This document shows, in pieces, positions 1 to 8,303 of a DNA stretch of 28,596 nucleotides. The notes under the pieces were generated by a model. The model saw nothing but the letters and a program-made list of their open reading frames with translations, searched no databases and had not been told where the DNA came from. Within the stretch, counting starts at the first letter, position 1; each line of letters begins with the position of its first letter. A program made the position numbers and the translations under genes. This stretch comes from Perkinsus olseni (lineage: Eukaryota; Perkinsozoa; Perkinsida): contig JABANN010000444.1 of NCBI GenBank assembly GCA_013115125.1, forward strand, positions 1 to 28,596. The letters run 5' to 3'.

Positions 1-232
1 GTATCGCTGATAGCCCTAGCCTTGCTTCCATCCGTGGCGAACCAACCGCGCGTCACCGCGCTGTCACCATCCCGCTGTGCGCGGATGAACGACGACGGTG
101 CGGCGCCGTCGGCGCCCTCGCCCGCACTGACCGTCGCAAATAATGACGAACATGCAAACTTCGCTCCGCCCCGAAGCACAATTCCAAAGCATATCGAGCA
201 ATTGCGGTTTTCCCCCTCACCCGTTGTTGAAC

Positions 233-1123
233 ATGAAGACCATCACCATCATCGCGACCCTTGGGCCCTTCGTTCAGGGGCGAAGCCTGCTAAGGAGCAA
301 ACCCGGGCGTAGTGGATTCGGCGAGGTTGCTGCTGACGTGGCCTGGGTTAACGACTCGCCACGGGACACCAGCTTTTACGACAACAACCTTTACTGCAGT
401 TTCGACGTTCAAGACCAAGCTCTGTGCGCCGTGAGAGCGGCTCGTGGAGATGTCAACAACTTCCTCGCCTACAACGTCACTGGTACCGGCAGGAGACGCA
501 CGCAGACCTGCTCGGCAGTCACTCACCCATCGATTGGTGGACCCGTCATAAAGGAGAAGAAGAAGGGAGTCAGGGCCAGTTTTTGCAGGGCCAAGAACCG
601 GGTTCGCTCCTGGGTGAAGAGTCAGAGGAAGATCGAGGAGAGTCTAACACTAACGGAGGAGCAAGCCTTCGGCCGACAATATGAAATTCTGGTGAAACAT
701 AAGCCTGAGGGCTTTCACGAGATCGACTTGAAAGCATCTCCCAAGATGAACTCTGATGACCCTGAGAAGTATCTCAACTTTACCTTTTTTTCTCCTACAC
801 CCAATCCTGTTTACGTAACCTATCGCTTCAACAGAGTGTACAGTCTTCCCATCAACACGATCTGGGAGGCCTATCGCTCGAGGGATCTCCAATTCGAGAG
901 CCAGGACCCCCCAATGCGTCTCGAGTACAAACATTCCAAGTGGGGCATCAGAGTCGCAGGATACCGCTCCGCCGACGTCGCTGCCTCTGAAGCCGACAAC
1001 CGTTTTTGGTGGTTTTTTGGCATGAAATGCTACTATGGGTTCTTCTTTCGATTCCCGTCGGGTAGGTACGGATTTCTGGCGAGTGCTGCAAACAATACTT
1101 ATGCGATTTTAAGGGCGATTTGA
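233..1123 (+). CDS. Secreted protein, divergent member of the right-end paralogue family
   Basis: Unrecognised by name. The reading frame is open further upstream to 143, but the Met at 233 begins a hydrophobic stretch (MKTITIIATLGPFVQG) that looks like a signal peptide, so I start there (296 residues, no intron). Near the N-terminus it has a two-cysteine segment (LYCSFDVQDQALCAV) that aligns by eye with the C...DD.IC segment of the three genes at 25.0-28.1 kb. Further on, GFHEIDLKAS resembles GPHEIDLRVS of the gene at 25982. The C-terminal part (YYGFFFRFPSGRYGF) sits where the others have GTFY. Likely exported; function unknown. Unlike its relatives it lacks the intron after the cysteine pair. 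Confidence 0.7.
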   Translation: MKTITIIATLGPFVQGRSLLRSKPGRSGFGEVAADVAWVNDSPRDTSFYDNNLYCSFDVQDQALCAVRAARGDVNNFLAYNVTGTGRRRTQTCSAVTHPSIGGPVIKEKKKGVRASFCRAKNRVRSWVKSQRKIEESLTLTEEQAFGRQYEILVKHKPEGFHEIDLKASPKMNSDDPEKYLNFTFFSPTPNPVYVTYRFNRVYSLPINTIWEAYRSRDLQFESQDPPMRLEYKHSKWGIRVAGYRSADVAASEADNRFWWFFGMKCYYGFFFRFPSGRYGFLASAANNTYAILRAI

Positions 1124-1352
1124 GATGCTACTCGGGTGTAGTAGTAATCATGCTGTTGTCTTTGTATTTGTTGTTGTGAAAAATCTGTTTGTGTGAGCGC
1201 GTTCTCAGTGACTTTAATGACACAACGCAAAGAGTCAAATACTATCCCGAGAGGACATGTAGCTGGATACGCAGCTGAGCGCAGATATCTGAGACCAGAC
1301 GACGTCTCCCAAAGTCTCCACGCCGATATCGTCCGGCGAGTGGTGCGAAGCG

Positions 1353-1403
1353 CTGCACCATAGAAAGGGCGTGGGTTCGATTCCCACCGCTATCACATCT
1401 CAC
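1353..1403 (-). mobile_element. tRNA-T-arm-like intron (family 3)
   Basis: A 51-nt GTGAG...GTGCAG intron whose body is the reverse complement of a T-arm: on the plus strand a 5-bp stem GTGGG/CCCAC encloses the 7-nt loop TTCGATT. Its removal leaves an open frame on the minus strand. Confidence 0.5.
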
Positions 1404-1666
1404 CTTGGATGAGTTTCATCGCTCGAGTTATATTGATATGTCCCCCACAAGAGTGCTCGTCCAGGATAATCCAAATCACGTCGGGCGTCTCAGCGACCCT
1501 GGATGGCAGACTGAGGATGACTTCGAGCAGGTCAGGGGAATCTTCGCCTTCCCTGGAAACGTACCTGACGAAGTTCAAATCCCAGGGAATAGAGCCCACA
1601 AACATCGCACTGGCAACATGCCCTTCGACGACTACACCATTTGCCATACACGAAGTCCGATGGCAA
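1404..1666 (-). CDS. Exon of an unrecognised minus-strand gene
   Basis: An open exon of about 87 codons whose limits are set by an acceptor (TTTCGCAG) at 1667 and a donor at 1403. It reads through segments such as MFVGSIPWDLNFVRY and DVIWIILDEHSCGG. After the 51-nt intron 1353..1403 the frame stays open (ALRTTRRTISAWRLWETS...) into the 3' end of the convergent gene at 233-1123, so the true stop is not settled. No family recognised. The plus strand is also open here (1405..1788), but the canonical intron is readable only on the minus strand, which is why I prefer it. Confidence 0.4.
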
Positions 1667-2286
1667 CTGCGAAATATGATGACACCAAGAATGTCAATCC
1701 AAACTCCACTAGTTCGACAAGGGCAAAAATATCACAGGCAAGAATGACAGTATCACAACCGAGGTTGACAATACACGGGGAAAATTGACAAGTGCCGATC
1801 CAAGTGTGACAGCCGATGGAAGCCCAGAGTCGAACAGAAGGGCTCATGCGGCCTCAGAGACCACACAATCACTGGATAACACACGGAAGAAATTGCCCGC
1901 CCGAAAATATCTGACTTTTGTCGGTCTCGAACGGGAAATGCTGTAGAGTAATCTGCAGCTGCTTACCACACTTCCACAGCATCGACGTCGTCGTCGTCGT
2001 CGAGATTGATATCGCAGTTCCTCAGGGATGATCTCATTCCATCAGGGTGGGCGATTATCACCTGCCCGAACTCGAACAGTCATCAATCAGCGTCGCCCCA
2101 CCAGTCGCTCATCCGCATTCGACAACCTTCGTTTCTCTAACAGGTTCGAGAGCTTCTCGGCGGCCGACGAAGTACCCACAGAGGACATGAAAAAACCGAT
2201 TTTCTTCGGTCTTTTTTCCGCGTAAAACTCGCCACTCGGCAACGCAATAATGGAATTAACAGAGACAGTATCATGGCGAGACGAAA
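1667..2286. other. Mostly unassigned; GTC/GAC run and a 33-codon frame
   Basis: Between the two minus-strand genes. It holds a short GTC/GAC trinucleotide run at about 1983-2004 and a minus-strand frame at 2087-2188 (starting MSSVGTSSAAEKLSNLLEKR) that looks like coding sequence but has no recognised partner exons. No other feature seen. Confidence 0.35.
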
Positions 2287-4066
2287 CTACTCATCAACGG
2301 GCGACGGAGGGCCGACAAGATTCCCTCGCCAAGAGCTTTGACTCATATGGTACAAGGAGAAGTCCAATGACGAAGGCAGACGTGTCGACCGGCCGTGGTC
2401 ATAGCGAAGGAATAGCGGTAGAGAGTTGTCGCTGGCCCTCAGGGGTAGGCTGCTCAAACCTAATATGACGAGAGCCGGGATGGAACCGGGGACCTTTCGA
2501 TTACCCACCTGTGAAGACCTTCTGCCAGAGGAACTCTGCAATATAACAAGGCATGTTACCGATTTCACATCCTGTGCCATTCCAGCCGGTCCGAATAATA
2601 TTGTTCATGTTATTATAAGAATCGATCGACCGTTTCATGATCGATTTACGACTCACTACAAATTGTCCACAACAATAGCTGCTCAGAAATTCATCAGTTT
2701 TCAGTTCATCTCCGAAGATTCGCTGATGCGCACGCGAAAGACAATCTGTTCTCATCTGAAGATACCTTTCGTGGTTGAGATGTAAAAAGTCAGCATGAAA
2801 AGTTCCGAGAAAGATACTTTTAGTCACGATGTTGAGGAAGGGGATTTGAAGATGCCGCGGAGCATCATCGTGGAGGAAAATAACGAAATCAGGGACCTCT
2901 TCGTAACGTGCAAGGATGTAATAAAGATACGCCGTGCATTCTCCGGTCATGAGGCCGAGCCCGTCAGTTTGGTCGGTGGTAAGTTGCGTGAAAATAACGT
3001 CCTTGAAAGGGAGGGAGTCGACGATTTGTTGCTGGGTGAAATCGTCGGGGAAATTATCACCGCATTTGTCGATGATGTGCAGTCGCCAATGGCTGCTCAC
3101 TGTTATGTTACGTAACTGACAGTAACCTAGCTATTCTGTATCTTACTAGGATCAACCTAAGATATCACCCAAGATAGAGTATGGTTGCACTTGGCGATAA
3201 CGAAGTCGACCTCGAAGGCAGACTGATTCCGCGCGCGTAGATCTTCCAGGGCGGAGTTGTACGAAGCCCAGGCCTCTTCAACGGGGAACATGCTATACCT
3301 GAAATGCTGGCGGCCGCCAACTTGACCTGTTCTGTATCTAACTCACATCGACCTAAGATTCCCTATCGCGTCTGGTGAGTTCTCTAACTCCTGGATAAAC
3401 ACTCTCGCTTTATTGGCATAGGATTCACCAGTAGCCTGTCAACGACGGCGGAGCGAAGCGTTTTTTGTCTGCATTTTTGTCCATCACTACCGGACCATCT
3501 ATTTGTAGTCTGATCTCGGCCATCATCAAAAGCGAAGTTACGAGCAACCCGGGGCAAGCAGCGAAGGTCTCAGTTTGATCGGACTCTGTCGCACTTAGAA
3601 GCCAGAACACCTTTCAAGGCTCGTCGCAACCTAAGTCGTATCTTGCACGGGTGAACATAAGATACCACCTCATCTATCGGCGGCTTAGAAAACTGATGGC
3701 CTGGCCTTGATGGTCGATAATAGTCCAGTAACCGCGCCTGAAGCAGTGCTCGACCTGACTTGTATCTTACACGCTCAACCTCAAGATACCCGACCTGAAA
3801 ATCCCAAGCTAGAACTTCGCTCCGCCTGCAGCGAAACCCCTCGTCATAATGTGGATGAGACTCGCAAATTTCGCCTATCTGCCGTAGTGTCCAATAACAC
3901 CCGGTGTAGAACTCCTAAAACGGGGAAATTAGTCCCAAACTCGGACAAAATTCCCCACTTTTTTCGAGTGTCGTTGTATGAACTCCTCTGTGTACTCACT
4001 GACATAATCGTCCTCGGGGGCCGACTCAGTCGTAAAAAGCGAAAGAATGAGTATCCAACTTATCAT
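2287..4066 (-). CDS. DUF3431-domain secreted or type II membrane protein
   Basis: The core is a DUF3431-type domain (uncharacterised, glycosyltransferase-like family). It reads FEVDFVIAKCNHTLSW, then HIIDKCGDNF, then PDFVIFLHDDAPRHLQ, and the hallmark CCGQFVVSRKSI with a closing FLWQKVF. Solid exons are 3169..3326, 2509..3130 and 2287..2459; lengths 158, 622 and 173 nt keep the phase across introns 3131..3168 and 2460..2508. Exon 3363..3435 joins in frame only if a 36-nt intron starting GG is removed. The likely start is the Met at 4066, which opens a signal-like segment (MISWILILSLFTTESA); exons between 3436 and 4066 are provisional and I could not make every junction phase agree. The last 57 codons lie beyond the domain. 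Probably acts in the secretory pathway; substrate unknown. Confidence 0.7.
2460..2508 (-). mobile_element. tRNA-T-arm-like intron (family 3), sense orientation
   Basis: A 49-nt GTGGG...ATTAG intron inside the DUF3431 gene. Read on the transcript strand it contains GGTCCCCGGTTCCATCCCGG, a B-box/T-arm-like core, followed by an acceptor-stem-like tail. Removal keeps phase 1. Confidence 0.7.
3131..3168 (-). mobile_element. Family-1 inverted-repeat intron
   Basis: A 38-nt intron: GTG followed by the 35-nt unit ATATCTTAGGTTGA...AAGATACAGAATAG. Its removal joins LSW to LGYCQLRN in frame inside the DUF3431 domain. Confidence 0.75.
3327..3362 (-). mobile_element. Family-1 intron with GG-AG ends
   Basis: A unit of the GAATCTTAGGTCGA...AGAACAG type. 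Frame continuity of the DUF3431 gene needs 36 nt removed, which puts GG at the 5' end rather than GT. Confidence 0.5.
3915..3958 (-). mobile_element. Intron with GGGGAATT/AATTTCCCC inverted repeat
   Basis: A 44-nt GT-AG interval on the minus strand. The arms GGGGAATT and AATTTCCCC face each other, followed by the tail GTTTTAG. It uses the same plan as family 1 with a different sequence. It lies in the provisional 5' part of the DUF3431 gene, where its removal extends the frame past a stop. Confidence 0.45.
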
Positions 4067-4079
4067 GTATGGTGAACAC

Positions 4080-4480
4080 GAAATATAGATCCCCTAAATC
4101 TTGCAATCTTGCATTTCCTCAACGCTCTCTTGTTAGGGAATACCACGGTAATTAGTAAACCCAATAGCAATGAGTTTAGAGACATACAACTACATACGAA
4201 TAGTTACTGGGAGAGCACTATAACTCATACAGGTTGAATACGCTGTGGGAATTATCTAGATATGTAGTTAGATCAAATCGATCAACCGTTTCACAATATC
4301 ACCAATATCACCGGTAAACCGTTTCGTGCCAAAAACAACTGGGTCAATTTCGATACACAACGCCACAGACAGGTTGAAAAAAACTCAGAAAATGCAGAGC
4401 CTTCAGTTCGATCACAGCCCGATGAGTTTGATCATGCCATCGCACTCCATTAGTGAACACAAGAGTCAGCAAGAAATCTA
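4080..4480. other. No gene seen
   Basis: A/T-rich spacer upstream of the DUF3431 gene start. It contains a GCAATCTTGC motif (about 4098-4115) shared with 11840 and 17466, and one half of the family-2 palindrome at about 4270. I see nothing else. Confidence 0.3.
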
Positions 4481-4612
4481 AAACTGCAATGAAAGGGTGG
4501 ATGTGGTGAAACCTCTACGTTGTGGCATTAGGCCGCGGTCAAGAGACCGGTGGGTGACGAAGGCAATGGTACGGCTGAGCAACTGTGAGGGTAACGGCGA
4601 TCAACAAAAAAG

Positions 4613-4657
4613 GTAAGGCAGAGCATCATCATCATCAACCCATAGATGCTCTTTTAG
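4613..4657 (+). mobile_element. Intron with GAGCATC/GATGCTC inverted repeat
   Basis: A 45-nt GTAAGG...TTTTAG intron. The arms GAGCATC and GATGCTC flank an ATC-rich centre, with tail TTTTAG. Another sequence class built on the same plan as family 1. Confidence 0.5.
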
Positions 4658-5212
4658 AGAGGTTTTGGGAATCTGAAGGAGGACGACGGATCTGAGCTCA
4701 TCGTCCTCCGCTGGTGGACTCTCGTAACGAATTGCGAGCTACCCGGGTTCAGGCCCTGGAGCGGGCATTTTTCCGTTTTTTATTCACCAATGTGTTATTT
4801 TGAACGGCGCATTGCGTGAAGTGTCATGTAGCTCAGATTGGTATCCGAGGTCGATCATGGCACTCACCGGGTAAGAGTGGCTCGATTTGGATGGTCGAGT
4901 ATGGTATGACGGATGGAGTACTGTACCTGACATCATTTAGGAATCTTATGTTCATGCGTGCAAGATACGCACCAGCTTATTGTGCCGTTTGGGTGAACAA
5001 CGGCTGTGGCATTTTCTTCAGATGCCTCGGACAGGTCGAGCGACGGAGGTCGCTGTTTCAGCGTTCTGAAAGATGATGAGGTATCTTGAGGTTGAGCGAG
5101 GAAGATACAGAATAGGTCAAGATCACCTCACTCGTTGCTGACCCTTTTTCTCCTCAGTCTGTGTTGTGCCTCGAAGTTCGGTTGACACTCCGACCTCTGC
5201 GCCAACGGGTCT
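4658..5212 (+). CDS. Unrecognised plus-strand multi-exon gene
   Basis: Exon 4658..4723 reads RGFGNLKEDDGSELIVLRW and joins in phase 0, across intron 4724..4836, to an exon reading IGIRGRSWHSPGKSG and MVEYGMTDGVLYLTSF up to about 4939. A 35-nt family-1 unit (4941..4975) follows, then an exon with AYCAVWVNNGCGIFF in one frame and AFSSDASDRSSDGG in another. A second 35-nt unit (5081..5115) leads to VKITSLVADPFSPQ with a stop near 5212. The phase between the last exons is not resolved, and upstream exons (before 4613) are not defined. No family recognised. Confidence 0.4.
4724..4836 (+). mobile_element. Intron carrying a sense T-arm-like element
   Basis: GTAACGAATT...AGCTCAG. Contains CCCGGGTTCAGGCCCTGG followed by a T-run (CATTTTT), the layout seen for other family-3 copies. 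Removing it gives a phase-0 join. Confidence 0.4.
4941..4975 (+). mobile_element. Family-1 unit, GAATCTT variant
   Basis: Exactly 35 nt from GAATCTTATG to GCACCAG, with the arms GAATCTT and AAGATAC. It begins GA (or GG if one flanking base is included), so splicing here would be non-canonical. Confidence 0.5.
5081..5115 (+). mobile_element. Family-1 35-nt intron unit
   Basis: GTATCTTGAGGTTGA...AAGATACAGAATAG, 35 nt, GT-AG ends and perfect 7-bp arms. Confidence 0.65.
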
Positions 5213-5258
5213 GACGAATACTGATGCTTACCGCTCTCCAGCTCGACCAAGAAGAGGC

Positions 5259-5324
5259 GTGAATTTTCCACCCGAACGATTAAATATCAGTAGTAAGTGT
5301 GAAAATTTCACCCAAACGACTAAA
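5259..5324. repeat. Two direct repeats of about 26 bp
   Basis: Copies at 5259..5284 and 5299..5324 of the form GTGAAWWTTYCACCC followed by RAACGAYTAAA. The second begins with the palindrome GTGAAAATTTCAC. Confidence 0.5.
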
Positions 5325-5541
5325 GAAAAAGAATAATATTGAATAATATTTTCCTCATCCGAGCAGGATCGGCAAGTCGTATGTGTGAAGTCATGGTACG
5401 TGAACTGGTATTGGAAATGACGAGTATCCAAGGTCGAAGCACGAGTAAAAAGTTTTGAGGAATCATGAGGGGATGATCCCTCTGGGTGGCTGCTCTGTGA
5501 AAAACTTCACTCAAGAGTTATGCTACGTGGCGATTCATTTA

Positions 5542-5658
5542 AAGTGAGATTCTTTTCTTCATCCTGGCAAGATTCATTCGAAGTGAGAATCTTTTCTTCA
5601 TCCTGGCAAGATTCATTCGAAGTGAGAATCTTTTCTTCATCCTGGCAACATTCACTTA
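5542..5658. repeat. Tandem array, 3 x 39 bp, built on a family-1-like inverted repeat
   Basis: Three 39-bp units. Each contains GAATCTT...AAGATTC arms 28 bp apart, i.e. a compact version of the family-1 intron plus 11 bp. The unit length is a multiple of three, so one frame gives a 13-residue repeat (SFEVRIFSSSWQD), which I regard as a by-product. Confidence 0.7.
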
Positions 5659-5885
5659 CGTTGAAGTGCTGCAAGTTGCGTTCTCAGAACCATCGGGAAG
5701 TTGCAGCTCGGGTGGGATCTGAGGAAGTTTTGGTATGAATAATTTCACGCTCGCAAAGGGCCTACCTTCTTCCCGGAATTTTCAGAAGTACTGTTCTCAG
5801 TAGTATCGGCTGTGACTGCCGGAACATTTCGTTGACGTGATGGTGTAATGGACATGATAAATAACAATATGAAACTTATCACGAA

Positions 5886-5969
5886 AAGGTCCCCGGTTCT
5901 ATCCCCGGAAAGGGCCGTTTAACGAAATAATGAAAATTATGAAAATTCACTGTTGTATTAATAACAGTG
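5886..5969. mobile_element. T-arm-like element and a small hairpin
   Basis: AAAGGTCCCCGGTTCTATCC at about 5886 is a family-3 B-box core. A perfect 7-bp hairpin CACTGTT...AACAGTG lies at 5948-5969. No gene frame resolved around it. Confidence 0.45.
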
Positions 5970-6129
5970 TTGATCATTAATCCTCGACAAAGATTTCCGT
6001 GGCGAGCATGAGTCAACCTAAGATACGCCCTCCTACAATCAACAAAAACCTTCAACTTGATGCAGGCGATGATGGCGCAACTACGATAACAATAACACCG
6101 ATCGCCGGCTGCTCGGGGAGTCACTTCGA

Positions 6130-6760
6130 TTATGATTGTAATGACGACTAATTAAAAGCTCTTCCTTCAAATAATGACAATGATTCTGAAAACCACCATC
6201 ATCACCATTTTACAAGGAAGGCTATAGAGAGCATTGCTGCCTAAGATACTCTAACTTGACGATGGCCCGACGGCCTCTCACGGAGAGGGTAGAATGGGTG
6301 GACGGGAATGCCACGCGAACAATGATGATTATTATTACGAGTAATACTACAGTTTTACTACTATATAATAATTAGTTCAGGGGAAAATGGGAAAAACAAC
6401 ATCATCATCATGACCGACGACAGCGATCTAGATCGTGCCACACCACCGAGAACAGAATACAACAGCCACTACTTTAAGACTCATCATTAGTTGAATTAAC
6501 GGCGATTGTGATGACGAGGATGATAATAATGATAACCACTGCGGCAGACCATGAAGGTGCATCATTATGAGACGGAAAAATCGATAAATCGACGGCGAGT
6601 CATCATCGCGGGCAGTGAGATCATCATCACCATCAGCATCATCAATCACCAGGAGCGTCGAAAAGAAACTTGATACATGTAAGGAAGAGGCAACAGCAGC
6701 AGCAGCAGCAACGACAATGACGGAGTAGAACAGCTGAAGAAAGATCAATGGTACCTCTAC
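6130..6760. repeat. ATC/ATT and GCA-rich low-complexity region
   Basis: Dispersed ATCATC, ATTATT and a GCAGCAGCA run (about 6694-6710). A long minus-strand frame (6428..6886) exists but its composition (poly-V/A/S, D-rich) follows the simple repeats, so I do not call it a gene. Confidence 0.4.
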
Positions 6761-7054
6761 TGTATGCCCAATAGTAACGTAAAAACTGCGCGCGCCACGA
6801 ATTTCAACGATAGCGCGGCAGGAAAAATTCTCCGGAAAATGGGAGATTTTCCCCCAATAATCCGTGGTCTCATACAACGGTCTCATAGAAACCGTGCAAG
6901 CTTTCGGCTAGGGTATCTTGAACTCATCATGGGGCTGCGCAGACATGAAAGACACGCTTCTGGTCTGCTGTGGATACTTAATAATAATTCTTAGGCACTT
7001 CCACGGTCTCGGCGATCAGCAGCGGCAGAGTACAGCCTTGAAAGAAAAAAACAA

Positions 7055-7135
7055 TGAAGTCTCCGGGAATTGAACCCACGATCTCTAGCACCAAAAAAGT
7101 TGAATCAACGCTCGTCCATTAGCCCATCAAGAAAT
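7055..7135 (-). mobile_element. tRNA-like element (family 3) with A- and B-box-like segments
   Basis: On the minus strand GATGGGCTAATGGACGAGCG (A-box-like) is followed by GTGGGTTCAATTCCCGGAG (B-box-like) and a T-run. The acceptor arms do not pair, so it is a tRNA-derived relic rather than a tRNA gene. Confidence 0.45.
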
Positions 7136-7159
7136 ACGCATAGGTTTACTTCTTAATTT

Positions 7160-7440
7160 CTGCATCTCCAGCCTCAGCCACATCTTCGTCATCGGTTATA
7201 ATCCTGAAGCAAGACATCATCGCTCAGGAGTATCCAAGGTTGACCATTGCCGAATACAGAGCACAAGATTCCCTTATCCTGCGCGCTCAGCTCAACCAAA
7301 GACCGTCTTCGGAGAACTACTCGATTTTGACGAATCTTTGGCGACGATAACGTCGCTTGTTGTCGCCTCCCTTCTCGACCTGCCCGCCTCCGCCGACGGG
7401 AGCGGCCCTCCTGTCCCCCAGCCTAACCGATCTCGAAGAT
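7160..7440 (+). CDS. Provisional exons of an unrecognised plus-strand gene
   Basis: Two open stretches with coding-like content: SSSSVIILKQDIIAQE before a family-1-like interval (GTATCCAAGGTTGA... at about 7230), and KTVFGELLDFDESLATITS followed by LVVASLLDLPASADG up to about 7440. The intron 3' end is not certain. Function unknown. Confidence 0.3.
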
Positions 7441-7673
7441 TCTGTCGAACTTGAGCTCAACCTGAGTGGTCGAAAGATTCCAAAAGATACTCCCGCACAG
7501 TGAAGAAAGGTCACTAAGAATTACACGGAACAACTGAAAATCGACAAAAAAATGAAAAAGGATTTTCTCTGGGAGGAAGGATAGGATATCTTTGGCCTGC
7601 GCCGACATATTTCGTAGGATGCACGGTTCGAGCTAAAATACGTTTGGAGGTTGGTGACGTCAAGCTAACTCAC

Positions 7674-8080
7674 TTGTCGCCTTCCGGTTTGTCGGTGATG
7701 AGACCACGCGAGGCTGCGTTATGGCGGAGATGGCGGCCAACTAATGGGAGACAACATAAGGGCCTGAAAGATATCCTAGGTCGAAGCGAGTAAGATACGG
7801 AATAGGTTGTGAGGCCGTCCTTACCCCGCCCCGAGTTTTTCATCGTCCTCTACGATTAGAAGTCTTGGACGGTGAGTTGAGCAACGGGATTTCTGAAGTC
7901 CCAAAGATCTTCCCTGTGCGCACTCGCAGAAGATACTCCTACCTCATTGTTAAGATTCGTGGATAGACTAGTGAGCTCAACTGGAGGATCGATCATCCCA
8001 GCGAGGGGCATATCAGAGGAGTTTGAAAAAATCTTTCCGCTGCGAAAGATACCAACAACGCCACACCACAGTCCTTCTCA
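7674..8080 (-). CDS. Minus-strand exons, possible receiver (REC) domain start
   Basis: Three exons join in frame. The first ends ELTSLSTNLNNE near 7944. A 50-nt GT-AG intron with family-1 arms follows. The second exon reads STHRPRLLIVEDDEKLGAG, and intron 7764..7824 leads to exon 7674..7763 (GRHLRHNAASRGLITDKPEG). RLLIVEDDEKLG looks like the first strand and acidic pair of a two-component receiver domain, and the serine/proline-rich lead-in suits a hybrid-kinase linker. The downstream part does not show the conserved Asp and Lys motifs in what I could assemble, so the assignment is tentative. Confidence 0.35.
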
Positions 8081-8159
8081 GGTTAACCCGTGAAATCCGA
8101 GAATGAACTATCAAGGAATCTTTCATTCCCGCACAAATATCGTTGGGCGTCGAAAATGG

Positions 8160-8215
8160 TTCTTGAATTTGCTCCTTGCCGGGATCGAACCCGGGACCTC
8201 ACCCGGGACCTCTGG
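8160..8215 (-). mobile_element. Antisense T-arm-like element
   Basis: Plus strand reads GCCGGGATCGAACCCGGGAC, a perfect T-arm in reverse complement, followed by a duplicated ACCCGGGACCTC. Confidence 0.5.
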
Positions 8216-8303
8216 TGCTATCAACTTTTCGATAATTCGACATAACAAAGAAACAGGGCCGCAACAGTGCCGTCTATGATCCTGGGGAATCTTAGGTCGA
8301 CCC

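Noticed and set aside
1325-1394. A serine-type tRNA: near-pairing ends GATATCG/CGCTATC, a possible AGA anticodon loop and a perfect T-arm
   Set aside because: The anticodon stem does not pair, the long variable arm is missing, and the 5' part falls in an exon if the intron 1353..1403 is right. I treat only the T-arm part as an element.
4820-4850. tRNA A-box (GTAGCTCAGATTGGTAT)
   Set aside because: No B-box or pairing acceptor follows, and it coincides with an intron-exon boundary (acceptor GCTCAG at 4836).
5520-5738. A protein with 13-residue repeats on the plus strand
   Set aside because: The 39-bp unit is an inverted-repeat element; no other coding evidence surrounds it.
6428-6886. 152-codon minus-strand open frame
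   Set aside because: Its composition mirrors the ATC and GCA simple repeats and no motif or splice structure supports it.
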